Source: Dactylosporangium sp. AC04546
GTDB taxonomy: Bacteria > Actinomycetota > Actinomycetes > Mycobacteriales > Micromonosporaceae
Length of the DNA stretch: 64,000 bases
Direction of reading: 5' to 3'
Assembly: GCF_022095675.1 (NCBI RefSeq)
Contig: NZ_JAHYSG010000006.1
Span: 62,001 to 126,000, forward strand
The notes beneath the pieces were generated by a model. It was not told the origin of the DNA and did not search any database. It worked only from the letters and a program-made list of their open reading frames with translations. Shown here piece by piece: positions 50,076 through 58,323 of the stretch. Every line of letters begins with the position of its first letter. The stretch's first letter is position 1. The translations under genes were made by a program, and so were the position numbers.

Positions 50076-50853
50076 CGCGCAGCGCACTGTTCGCCCGGAT
50101 GCACGCGGCCTGGCCCTCGGCTGCCGCCGCGAGGCTGCGCTCGAGGCCGGCGGCGTCGACGGCGGTCTTGAGGTACGCCGGAATCGCCCGCGGCAGGCGC
50201 CCGACCGCCTCGGCGTACTCCTGCGCAGTGCTGAGTACGTCCGGCGCTGGGACCGCACGGAGGGCGAGGCCTAGGGCGACCGCCTCGGTTCCGGTGAACT
50301 CTCGGCCGGTGAGCATGAGATCGAGTGCACGCTCCCGTCCGACGAGCCGCGGCAGCCAGGCTGTCGCGCCGAGGTCGGGTAGGAGCCCGTGGCGCACCTC
50401 GGCCAGTGCGAAGCGCGCGTCGTCGGCGACGATGCGCACGTCGCAGGCCAGCGCCAGCTGACACCCCGCCCCGAGGGCGGCGCCGGTGATCGCGGCGATG
50501 ACCAGGAACGGTGCCCGGGGGATCCAGCGGACGGACTCTTGCGCGACGGCGATGGCGGCGAGCATCGGGTCAGGATCGCCGGGCGGGTGGGCGGCCAGCC
50601 GGCGGATGAAGCCGTCGGGGCGACGGATCTCTTCCAGGTCGATCCCGGAGCTGAAGGACGCGCCGTTGCCGACCAGTACCACGCAGCAGACCTCCGGGTC
50701 CGCGGAGAGCATCCGTCCCGCGGCGGCGAGCTCGGCCCACATGCGTGGTGTCTGGGCGTTGTGCCGGTCCGGGCGGTCCAGCACGATGCGCCGGACCGGG
50801 CCCAGTCCTTCGACGCGGACCTGCGGGACGACGTTCTCAGTGGAGTCGCTCAC
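50068..50853 (-). CDS. Crotonase-family protein with one altered catalytic Glu
   Basis: The product is 261 residues from a GTG at 50853 (GTGA overlap with the LLM stop). The oxyanion-hole segments FSSGIDLEEIRRPDG and GAALGAGCQLALACDVRIV are clear. The first hydratase Glu is Gln (GAGCQ) while the second is kept (LAEVRHGLLPD), followed by an Asp, so isomerase-type chemistry is likely. It belongs to the minus operon with two other unusual crotonases, an SDR and a CoA ligase. Confidence 0.88.
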   Translation of the reverse strand: MSDSTENVVPQVRVEGLGPVRRIVLDRPDRHNAQTPRMWAELAAAGRMLSADPEVCCVVLVGNGASFSSGIDLEEIRRPDGFIRRLAAHPPGDPDPMLAAIAVAQESVRWIPRAPFLVIAAITGAALGAGCQLALACDVRIVADDARFALAEVRHGLLPDLGATAWLPRLVGRERALDLMLTGREFTGTEAVALGLALRAVPAPDVLSTAQEYAEAVGRLPRAIPAYLKTAVDAAGLERSLAAAAEGQAACIRANSALRDG

Positions 50854-51902
50854 GAGACCAGCTCCTTGAGGACGGCCACGGACCGCACCTGCGCTGCGTG
50901 GTCCCCGCCGAGCATCTGGGCGTTGACCATGGAGACGCCTGCTTCGGCGAATGCCTGCACACGTTCGGCGACGCGAGCCCGGGAACCGACCAGGCACACG
51001 CCGCGGACGAGCTCCTCGGGCAGCGCGGCTTCGGCCTCCCGCTTCCGCCCTTGCAGGTACAGGTCCTGGACCTGCGCCGCCGCCGCCTCGAAGCCGTAGC
51101 GGCCGACGAGGTCGTTGTAGAAGTTGCGGCCCTGGGCGCCCATTCCTCCGACGTACAGTGCCAGGTGGCTGCGCACCTGCTGCAGCGCCTGCGCCTCGGC
51201 CTCGGGGTCCTCGGTGATCAGCAACTGGGTGTCGGCCACCACCTGCAAGGCGCCGAGCGAAGGGTCGCGTTTGGCGGTGCCGGCGGCGAGCGCCTCGGCG
51301 AACGCGGCGCTGCTGCCCTCGGGGAAGAAGAACAGCGGCTCCCAGGACTCGAACAGTTCAGCGGCGAGCGCCACGTTCTTCGGGCCCATGGCGGCGAGGA
51401 CCATCGGCACCCGGTCCCGGACGGGCCGATTGATCAACTTGAGCGGTTTGCCCAGACCGGTGCCGCCGTGGTCACGGTCGAGCGGAACGTGGAAGCGCTC
51501 CCCGTCGAACTGGAGCGATTCGCGCCGCCACACCGTGCGGCAGATCGCCACGACCTCCCGCGTGGTCGCCAGGGGAGCGGTGTAGGGCACGCCGTGGAAA
51601 CCCTCCACCACCTGTGGGCCCGAGGCACCGACACCTAGGGTGAACCGGCCGCCGGACACGTAGTCCAGACCGGCTGCGGTCATCGCGAGCAACGCCGGGG
51701 TGCGTGAGTACACGTTGAGGATGCCGGAGACCAACTCGACGGTCGTCGTCCGGGCGGCCAGAAACCCGAGCTGGCTGACCGCGTCGTAGGAGTACGCCTC
51801 CCCGACGAAGACCGCGTCCAGTCCTGCGGCCTCGAAATCCGCGATCCGGTCGGCGGTCGCCGCGAAACCGCCGCTGTAGGACATCTGCATGCCGATCCGC
51901 AC
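50850..51902 (-). CDS. LLM-class (luciferase-like) F420-dependent oxidoreductase
   Basis: The product is 350 residues from the GTG at 51902 after GGAGG. It is an (alpha/beta)8 luciferase-like protein: RIGMQMSYSGGFAATADRIADFEAAGLDAVFVGEAYSYDAVSQLGFLA at the start, VSGILNVYSRTPALLAMTAAGLDYVSGGRFTLGVGASGP (each read in parts) and VPMVLAAMGPKNVALAAE. These motifs are characteristic of the actinobacterial F420-binding group rather than flavin monooxygenases. It likely reduces or oxidises a pathway intermediate such as an enoyl or hydroxyl group with F420. F420 is made by most actinomycetes. Confidence 0.88.
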   Translation of the reverse strand: MRIGMQMSYSGGFAATADRIADFEAAGLDAVFVGEAYSYDAVSQLGFLAARTTTVELVSGILNVYSRTPALLAMTAAGLDYVSGGRFTLGVGASGPQVVEGFHGVPYTAPLATTREVVAICRTVWRRESLQFDGERFHVPLDRDHGGTGLGKPLKLINRPVRDRVPMVLAAMGPKNVALAAELFESWEPLFFFPEGSSAAFAEALAAGTAKRDPSLGALQVVADTQLLITEDPEAEAQALQQVRSHLALYVGGMGAQGRNFYNDLVGRYGFEAAAAQVQDLYLQGRKREAEAALPEELVRGVCLVGSRARVAERVQAFAEAGVSMVNAQMLGGDHAAQVRSVAVLKELVS

Positions 51903-51945
51903 GCTCGTGCCTCCGTTACGAGTTGGGAAGAGAGACGGGCAGGTC

Positions 51946-52743
51946 TCAGGACCGGGCGGCGAGCCGCTCGGTCGCCTTGCTCCGGCCGGACCGCAGACGG
52001 TCGAGGCCCTCGGCGATCCGCCGGGTGAACAGGCCACGCTGGACGAGGTCGTGCGTGACCCGCAGTTCGTAGGCGGTGGCGCCGATGTGGTCCATGTTGG
52101 AGGCCCGCAGCGCGACCTCCTTGAGCACGGTCGTCAGCTCGGTACCGTGCTCGGCGATCTGCTTGGCCAGGCGGAGCGCGCTCTCCCGTAGCCGGCCTTC
52201 CGGGACGACCTCGTCGACCAGGCCGACGCGGAGGGCCTCCTGGGCATCGATCGGGTCGCCGGTGAAGAACATCCGTCGTGCCCGCTGGGTGTTCGTCTTG
52301 CGCAGCATGCCGTGGTAGAAGCCGTTCATCGCGTACTTGACCTGGGTGGAGCCGAAGGCGGCGTTCTCCGACGCGATGGTGATGTCACACATGTTGGCCA
52401 CATCCATGCCGTAGCCGGGAGCGACTCCCGCAACGGCGGCGATGGTGGGCTTGCGGAAGTCGTAGATCGTCACCATGAGCTTGAGGGCGAGGTCGGTGAA
52501 CCGGGTGCGGTCGTCACCACTGGTGCCCTGCAGCACGTCGAGGGCCCACCCGGCGCAGAAGTACTCCTCGTTGCCGATGATCAGGACAGCCGCGACGTCG
52601 TCGTCGTAGGCCCAGGCGTCGAGCGCGGCGATGATCTCGTTGTGCAGCTCCCAACCCAGCGCGTTGCGCTTCTCGGGGTGGTTGAGCTGCATGATGCCGA
52701 CACCGTCTTCGACAGACGTGAGCAGGTACTTGTAGTCGGGCAC
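51946..52743 (-). CDS. Crotonase-family protein with Asp/Gln in place of both Glu
   Basis: The product is 265 residues, ATG 52743. Oxyanion-hole segments FCAGWALDVLQG and GVAPGYGMDVANMCDITIA are present. The hydratase Glu positions are Asp (GYGMD) and Gln (STQVKYA), the same exchange as in the crotonase at 56125. Simple hydration is therefore unlikely; hydrolase, ring-opening or decarboxylation activities occur in such variants. NGFYHGMLRKTN follows where hydratases have a glycine-rich loop. It lies 6 bp downstream of the tandem-TetR gene. Confidence 0.88.
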   Translation of the reverse strand: MPDYKYLLTSVEDGVGIMQLNHPEKRNALGWELHNEIIAALDAWAYDDDVAAVLIIGNEEYFCAGWALDVLQGTSGDDRTRFTDLALKLMVTIYDFRKPTIAAVAGVAPGYGMDVANMCDITIASENAAFGSTQVKYAMNGFYHGMLRKTNTQRARRMFFTGDPIDAQEALRVGLVDEVVPEGRLRESALRLAKQIAEHGTELTTVLKEVALRASNMDHIGATAYELRVTHDLVQRGLFTRRIAEGLDRLRSGRSKATERLAARS

Positions 52744-52749
52744 GGTGTT

Positions 52750-53949
52750 CTACCTCTCGAGGGGGGCCGCCAGGGCGGCGTGGACCAGGGTGCGGAGCAC
52801 CTCGGCGATGTCGGGACGGTCGTGCCAGTGCCCGAGGCGGACGATGTCGTGGACGACGGCTCGGCCGGCATGCACGAGGACAAGGCACTGCGGGGCGGTG
52901 AGTTCCGGCCGGAGGCGCCCGAGCGCGGCGCACCAGGCGTCGATGTCGGCGTCGAGCCCGGCTCGGATTCGGCGCCCCGCCTCCGGTGGGAGGTTCACCG
53001 CCTCCCAGACGTAGACGCCGAAGAGGAGTCGCTCCCGTATCCCCAGATCGATGTATGTGGTGATGAGGTCGTCCAGCGACGGGGGTTGAGGTGCTCGGGT
53101 TCGCTGCGCGGCCAACCATTCGGTGGCCCGCACGAAGGCGGCGACCAGCAGGTCGGCCTTGGTGGCGAAGTAGTAGTAGAGGCTGGGGCCTGCCATGCCG
53201 AGTTCGGCTGCGATCTCGTCCAGGCTCACCGCCTGGTAGCCCTTCTTCGCGAAGAGCCGGATCGCCGTGCCCAGAACCTCCTCGCTGCGGCCGGGCGCGG
53301 GCTCGATGACCCGCTGCCCTCCGAACGGCCGGTCGGGCTGTGCCGGCCCGGTCGGGCTCACCCATGTCGCGCGGCAGGTCGCCTCGCTGGCGGCCGCGAG
53401 GATCGCTCGCTGCTCATCCTCCGGCAGTCGACGCCGATACACCGACGGGCTCGCCAGGACGGCGAGGGCCGCCGTTGTGAGGAACTGGACCTCCGACGTA
53501 CCGAGGTCGGCCCGCTCCGCTTGGATGGCCGTCGTGAAGCGGCGGACGATCGACGCGAAGCGGTCCTCGAGCGGCGCGCGCTGCTCAACGCCGAGATGGC
53601 GCATCTCACGCTGCAGGAGAATCCACACCTCGCGACGGGCCACCGCAACGCCGGCTGCGGCCTGCAAGAACTCGTGCAGTGCCGCGTCCTCCACTCCGGC
53701 GAGAGCCTCATCGACCGCGTCGAGTGCGCTGCCGATCGCCGCAGCGAGCAGATCTTCCTTGTTCCGGAAGTGTCGGTAGATCGCCGGCGCCGTGAGCTCG
53801 ACCGCCGCAGCGACGCCCGCCATCGAGACCTGGTGGAACCCGTGCCGGTGAAACTGCTGCACCGCGATTTCGGCGAGCTGGGCACGACGTTCCTCCGTGC
53901 GCCGCCAGCCCCGGGAGGGCCTGGCGGCGTCGGAGTCGCTGGAAACCAT
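52750..53949 (-). CDS. Tandem TetR regulator (two TetR units in one chain)
   Basis: The product is 399 residues, ATG 53949. The first TetR unit has its helix-turn-helix at about 42-61 (SMAGVAAAVELTAPAIYRHF), and the second at about 241-260 (SLDEIAAELGMAGPSLYYYF), each followed by its own helical domain (about 65-195 and 265-395). TetR proteins normally act as dimers of one-unit chains. Here a single chain could be a pseudodimer and bind an asymmetric or direct-repeat site. It lies inside the minus operon between the ligase and a crotonase, so it likely regulates that operon. Confidence 0.92.
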   Translation of the reverse strand: MVSSDSDAARPSRGWRRTEERRAQLAEIAVQQFHRHGFHQVSMAGVAAAVELTAPAIYRHFRNKEDLLAAAIGSALDAVDEALAGVEDAALHEFLQAAAGVAVARREVWILLQREMRHLGVEQRAPLEDRFASIVRRFTTAIQAERADLGTSEVQFLTTAALAVLASPSVYRRRLPEDEQRAILAAASEATCRATWVSPTGPAQPDRPFGGQRVIEPAPGRSEEVLGTAIRLFAKKGYQAVSLDEIAAELGMAGPSLYYYFATKADLLVAAFVRATEWLAAQRTRAPQPPSLDDLITTYIDLGIRERLLFGVYVWEAVNLPPEAGRRIRAGLDADIDAWCAALGRLRPELTAPQCLVLVHAGRAVVHDIVRLGHWHDRPDIAEVLRTLVHAALAAPLER

Positions 53950-54002
53950 GAAGTGGCTCTATCTTTCGTCAGGCGCTGGGCTGCGCGTCGTGGCGCGGGC
54001 GG

Positions 54003-55604
54003 TCAGCTCCGCTCGCCCCATGTGACCAAGGCGTGCTTCTGGATCTTCCCGCTCGCCGTGGTCGGCAGTGCGGCCACCACGGTCCACTGGGTCGGGATCT
54101 TCTGCCGGGCGAGCTTGGCGTCCTCGAGGTGCTGGATGAGCCGTTCCGGGCCGGTCCACTCGACGCCCGGCGCGAGGACCACCCAGGCGCCGACGCCCTC
54201 ACCCAGCCGCTCGTCGGGGATGGCCGTGACCGTGGCCGCAGCCACGTCGGGATGGGACGCGATCGTCGACTCGATGTCGAGCGTCGAGAACTTCTCGCCG
54301 CCCCGGTTGATGATGTCCTTGAGCCGGCCGGACATCCGCACCCACCCCTCGTCGTCCACCACTCCAACATCACCGGGGTAGAACCAGCCGTCGTCGTCGA
54401 TCTGCTCGCGGGTGCAGTCGGGGTCGGTGTAGGCCGTGAGCAGCTGCGGTCCGCGGATGCGCAGCTCGCCCTCCTCACCCGCCCGGAGCGGCGTGCGATC
54501 GGGTCCCACGGCTTCGATCTCCAGGCCCGGAAGGATCTTGCCATCCCATTGTGAACGCCGTTCGACAGGGGCGTCCCCGGGCGCGGCGGCGCAGACCCCG
54601 GCCGTCTCGGTCATGCCGTAGCAGCGCATCGCGCGGACCCCGACTGCCTCCGCGCGCAGCACCACACCGGGTGGGATGGTCGCGCCGGCACAGGCGTACA
54701 AGGTCAACCGGTGCTCCCGGCCGGCTCCGGCCTCGTAGCGCTGCACCAGGTCGGAGAGGAACACGGTCGCGCCCATCGCGAGGGTAGCCCGCTCGCGCTC
54801 GATGACCTCGACCGCCTCGTCGGGACGCCAGGCCGTCATGATCACCGATCGGGCGCCCAGGAAGGCAGGGAAGATCACCCCGGCGACGAAACCACCCAGG
54901 TGGGACAGCGGTGTGGCGCACAGGATGACGGCGTCCTCGTCCACGCCGAGGGCAGTCTGGAAGTTGCGCAGGTGGGCGATCAGCGCCGCGCTCGTCAGCA
55001 GCGCCCCCTTGGGGGCCGACGTCGTCCCCGACGTGTACAGCAACAAGGTCGGTTCCTGAGCCGAAAGAGGCTCGGGAAGATCGACCTCCGCGACCTCACC
55101 CGGACCGGGCACCGCGGACCATCCGGGGCGTTCCCCACCGACGGCGTAGCGCACGGCGGGCGCGTGTCCGAGATCGGTGAGGATCGCCTCCAGCTCCTCG
55201 ACCGGTCGGCGCGTTGACAGCTCGGCCGCGACCGCGATCACCGAGGGGCGGGCGTCGGCCACGATCTGCCGAATCTCGTGCTCCCGGTAGATCGGGATGA
55301 TCGGCATGTTCACGGCGCCGATCCGGAACGCCGCGACCTGGAGGACGAGGGCCTCCAGGCAGTTGGGCAGCTGCACCATGACCCGGTCACCTCGGCGGAC
55401 CCCGCGGCGGACGAGGTCGGAAGCGACCGTGCGCACCCACGCGTCGAACTCGCCGTAGGTGACCCGGCGCCCTTCGAAGACGAACAGCTCCCGGTCCGGG
55501 GTTCGCGCCGCCTGGTCCTTGAGCAGGTCGCCGACCCTTCGGTCGTCCCAGAGGCCCAGCTCCCGGTAGCGCTCGGCCCGTTCGCCGGCTGCGGTGGTGG
55601 TCAT
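54003..55604 (-). CDS. AMP-forming acyl-CoA synthetase/ligase
   Basis: The product is 533 residues from the ATG at 55604 (ATGA overlap with the SnoaL-like gene). It has LLLYTSGTTSAPKGALLTSA at about 178, TPLSHLGGFVAGVIFPAFLG, CYGMTETAGVCAAAPGDAP, FYPGDVGVVDDEGWVRMSGRLKD, INRGGEKFSTLDIESTI and the catalytic Lys in PTTASGKIQKHALV. It is the third ligase in the window and most resembles the one at 20892. It should activate the acid whose CoA ester is processed by the crotonases, LLM protein and SDR of the operon. Confidence 0.92.
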   Translation of the reverse strand: MTTTAAGERAERYRELGLWDDRRVGDLLKDQAARTPDRELFVFEGRRVTYGEFDAWVRTVASDLVRRGVRRGDRVMVQLPNCLEALVLQVAAFRIGAVNMPIIPIYREHEIRQIVADARPSVIAVAAELSTRRPVEELEAILTDLGHAPAVRYAVGGERPGWSAVPGPGEVAEVDLPEPLSAQEPTLLLYTSGTTSAPKGALLTSAALIAHLRNFQTALGVDEDAVILCATPLSHLGGFVAGVIFPAFLGARSVIMTAWRPDEAVEVIERERATLAMGATVFLSDLVQRYEAGAGREHRLTLYACAGATIPPGVVLRAEAVGVRAMRCYGMTETAGVCAAAPGDAPVERRSQWDGKILPGLEIEAVGPDRTPLRAGEEGELRIRGPQLLTAYTDPDCTREQIDDDGWFYPGDVGVVDDEGWVRMSGRLKDIINRGGEKFSTLDIESTIASHPDVAAATVTAIPDERLGEGVGAWVVLAPGVEWTGPERLIQHLEDAKLARQKIPTQWTVVAALPTTASGKIQKHALVTWGERS

Positions 55605-56128
55605 GACGTCATCCTCTCGCTCTGATCGGAAGGCGTGGTCGATTCGAGTCGTCGGGGTCCCGTGAGGAGGGAGAGCAGGTAGGCGCCGCCCTTCAGATCC
55701 CCGCGTGGGGGCAGGGCGCCGACTTGGCGGAGCATGTCGGTGATCTCGAAGGCGGCGGTGTAGTGCGACAGGAGCCCGTCCCGAAATTCGAGGAAGATGT
55801 CGCAGCCGTGCGTGTCGAAGCGCCGGTCCGTGCGGAGGCCGGCCGGTGCCGCGCCACGCTGCCGGAACATGAACAACGCCCGGCCGTCGTCGACCGCCGT
55901 GAACAGCTGGATCTCGGAGAGCTCGTACTCGGGCATCGCACGCCAGATCGCGTCGACGTAGCTGCGCACGGCTTCCCGGCCGTCGATCGGGTGCGGCCAG
56001 AAGATCCGTTCGTCCCACAGGACGTCGGGGTGGAGCAGCTCGAGGACGGCGTCGGTCTCGCGGCTGTTCCAGGCGGCGTGCCAGCGGTCGGCGAAGTCGC
56101 GCAGGAAAGCCGCGTCGACCGCGCTCAT
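55601..56128 (-). CDS. SnoaL-like (NTF2-fold) protein
   Basis: The product is 175 residues from the ATG at 56128, overlapping both neighbours by four bases. It has the cone-shaped NTF2/SnoaL pattern: WHAAWNSRETDAVLELLHPDVLWDE, HPIDGREAVRSYVDAIWRAMPEYEL, then FMFRQRGA, DTHGCDIFLEFRDGLLSHYTAAFEITDMLRQ (each read in parts). Members act as cyclases, isomerases, hydratases or non-catalytic binding proteins, often in steroid or polyketide routes. The tight coupling between a crotonase and the CoA ligase suggests it handles a bulky acid or its CoA ester. About 45 C-terminal residues extend beyond the fold. Confidence 0.85.
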   Translation of the reverse strand: MSAVDAAFLRDFADRWHAAWNSRETDAVLELLHPDVLWDERIFWPHPIDGREAVRSYVDAIWRAMPEYELSEIQLFTAVDDGRALFMFRQRGAAPAGLRTDRRFDTHGCDIFLEFRDGLLSHYTAAFEITDMLRQVGALPPRGDLKGGAYLLSLLTGPRRLESTTPSDQSERMTS

Positions 56129-56886
56129 GACCGGCTCCGGATGCGCTTGTAGGCGCCGGAGATCCGTTCCACCACATCGGGGTGCCAGACGATCTCGCGG
56201 TAGGCCATGGTCTCGAACGAGAGCGCCGAGATCGGGTCCATGGCCGGCGAGCGCAGCATCATCTCCTTGTTGAACATCGCCGACTTCGTCGTCGTCTCGG
56301 CGATGCTGCGGGCCAGACGGGTCGCCTGCTCCACCACCTGGCCCGCGGGGACGAGCCGGTCGACGAGGCCGATGCGCAGGGCTTCGGCGGCGTCGATCAG
56401 CTCGCCACTGAGCGTCAACAGCTTCGCCTGGCTGAGCCCGACGATCTTCCAGAGGGGGGAGAAGTAGGGCGTGAGCCCGAATTTGACCTGCGGGAACCCG
56501 AAGATGCCGTTCTCGGCGCCGATGCGAATGTCGCAGAAGACCGCGATGTCGCACCCACCACCGAGGGTCGGTCCGGCGCACGCCGCGATCGTCGGCTTGG
56601 GGTAGTCGAGCAGCGTTCCGTAGACGCGCAGACACGCCTCGGCATAGGCCGCACGGGACTCGGGCGTGAATCCGGACTGCAGGTCGAGGTCCAGGCCGGC
56701 GCAGAACGTCTCCTCTCCGCCGGTGAGCACCACAGCCGTGACGCTGTCGTCCCGTCGCCATCGGTCGAGGTGGTCACCGAGGGCCCCGAAGAGTTCGAGG
56801 CTCAGCGCGTTTCGGCGCTCGGGCCTGTTGAACCGAATCGTTCCGACGCCGTCCGACTGCGTCGCCGTGATCGCGTGCTGAGACAT
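56125..56886 (-). CDS. Crotonase-family protein with Asp/Gln in place of both Glu
   Basis: The product is 253 residues from the ATG at 56886; a TTG two codons upstream is open but less likely. The oxyanion-hole segments are FCAGLDLDLQSG and GPTLGGGCDIAVFCDIRIG. The two Glu positions are Asp (GGGCD) and Gln (FPQVKFG), as in the crotonase at 51946, and LTPYFSPLWKIVG replaces the glycine loop. A non-hydratase reaction is likely. It is the first gene of the eight-gene minus operon, divergent from the thiolase at 57071 over a gap with two 21-bp repeats. Confidence 0.88.
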   Translation of the reverse strand: MSQHAITATQSDGVGTIRFNRPERRNALSLELFGALGDHLDRWRRDDSVTAVVLTGGEETFCAGLDLDLQSGFTPESRAAYAEACLRVYGTLLDYPKPTIAACAGPTLGGGCDIAVFCDIRIGAENGIFGFPQVKFGLTPYFSPLWKIVGLSQAKLLTLSGELIDAAEALRIGLVDRLVPAGQVVEQATRLARSIAETTTKSAMFNKEMMLRSPAMDPISALSFETMAYREIVWHPDVVERISGAYKRIRSRS

Positions 56887-56932
56887 CCACAACTCCCATC
56901 TGGCGTGACGGAATGTGAGCGTAGACCATAAA

Positions 56933-57008
56933 GTGAACGACGGCTAGATACCCGAAGCGGCGATCGGGAGAGATCCGGGCTTGTCTTGTGAATGGTCACT
57001 AGATAGCC
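56933..57008. repeat. Two imperfect 21-bp direct repeats in the divergent promoter gap
   Basis: Copies at 56933-56953 and 56988-57008 share GTGAA..G....CTAGATA..CC (15 of 21 positions equal), spaced 55 bp apart. They lie between the divergent starts at 56886 and 57071. Direct rather than inverted symmetry could suit the tandem-TetR protein encoded in the left operon. This link is inference. Confidence 0.5.
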
Positions 57009-57070
57009 TGCGTGGTATCACTGCCACCGACCCCTGATCGATGAGACTCCCCAGCAGGAACGGAGTAGCC

Positions 57071-58294
57071 GTGCCCGAATCGACTCCCCAAGCCCTCATC
57101 TACGAGGCCATCCGCACACCTCGCGGGCGAGGGAAGAGCACCGGGGCGCTGCACACCGTCAAGCCGATCTCTCTGGTGGTCGGCCTGATCGACGAGTTGC
57201 GCGCCCGGCATCCCGACCTCGACCCCGGTGCCATCGACGACATGGTGCTCGGCATCGTGTCGCCGGTCGGGGACCAGGGCTCGGTGCTCCCACGCATCGC
57301 GGCTCTCGCCGCCGGACTGCCCGACACCGTCTCCGGACTGCAGATCAACCGCTTCTGCGGCTCCGGGCTGGAGGCGGTCAACGTGGCTGCCCAGAAGGTG
57401 CGATCCGGCTGGGACCGGCTCGTCATCGCCGGCGGCGTCGAATCCATGTCCCGGCTCCCGCTCGGCTCCGACGGCGGGGCGTGGATGAACGATCCCGAGA
57501 CCAACTTCTCCACGTCCTTCATCCCGCAGGGCGTCAGCGCCGACCTGATCGCGACCATCGAAGGCTTCGACCGTGAGACCGTCGACCGCTACGCCCTGCA
57601 GTCGCAGCAGCGGGCAGCCGCCGCATGGTCCGGCGGATACTTCGAGAAGTCGGTCGTACCGGTCCGGGACCGCAACGGCATCGTGGCCCTGGACCGCGAC
57701 GAGCACATGCGACCGGACTCCACGCTCGAGTCGCTCGGCTCGCTGAAGCCCTCGTTCGCCGCGATGGGCCAGCAGGGCGGGTTCGACGCCGTCGCCCTGC
57801 AGCGCTACCACTGGGTCGAGCGGATCCACCACGTCCACCACGCGGGCAACTCCTCGGGCATCGTGGACGGCGCCGCGCTGGTCCTCGTCGGCGACGAGCG
57901 GATCGGGGAGGCGCACGGGCTCACCCCACGAGGGCGGGTCGTCGCCACCGCCACGTCTGGCGCCGACTCGACGATCATGCTCACGGGCCCGATCCCGGCC
58001 ACTCGCAAGCTGCTCGCCACCACTGGCCTCACCGTCGACGACATCGACCTGTTCGAGATCAACGAGGCGTTCGCCGCCGTTCCGCTGAAGTACGCCAAGG
58101 ACCTGAACCTCCCCGCGGAGAAGGTCAACGTCAACGGCGGCGCCATCGCGATGGGCCACCCGCTCGGCGCCACCGGGGCGATGCTCATCGGCACGGCTCT
58201 GGACGAGCTGGAGCGCCGGCAGGCGCGCCGCGCAATCGTCACGCTCTGCATCGGCGGCGGCATGGGCGTCGCCACCCTGATCGAACGCCTCTGA
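57071..58294 (+). CDS. fadA: Thiolase (acetyl-CoA C-acyltransferase)
   Basis: The product is 407 residues. The GTG at 57071 has GGAACGGAG upstream; an ATG ten codons earlier is weaker. Catalytic Cys is in [12 protein letters not shown] at about 96, the substrate His in [16 protein letters not shown] and the second Cys in [13 protein letters not shown], with NEAFAAVP. It is followed 29 bp later by a FadB-like fusion, so the two form a bacterial trifunctional pair for the last beta-oxidation steps. Confidence 0.93.
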   Translation: MPESTPQALIYEAIRTPRGRGKSTGALHTVKPISLVVGLIDELRARHPDLDPGAIDDMVLGIVSPVGDQGSVLPRIAALAAGLPDTVSGLQINRFCGSGLEAVNVAAQKVRSGWDRLVIAGGVESMSRLPLGSDGGAWMNDPETNFSTSFIPQGVSADLIATIEGFDRETVDRYALQSQQRAAAAWSGGYFEKSVVPVRDRNGIVALDRDEHMRPDSTLESLGSLKPSFAAMGQQGGFDAVALQRYHWVERIHHVHHAGNSSGIVDGAALVLVGDERIGEAHGLTPRGRVVATATSGADSTIMLTGPIPATRKLLATTGLTVDDIDLFEINEAFAAVPLKYAKDLNLPAEKVNVNGGAIAMGHPLGATGAMLIGTALDELERRQARRAIVTLCIGGGMGVATLIERL

Positions 58295-58323
58295 CCCCCG
58301 CCACACCTACAGGAGTTCCAGCA

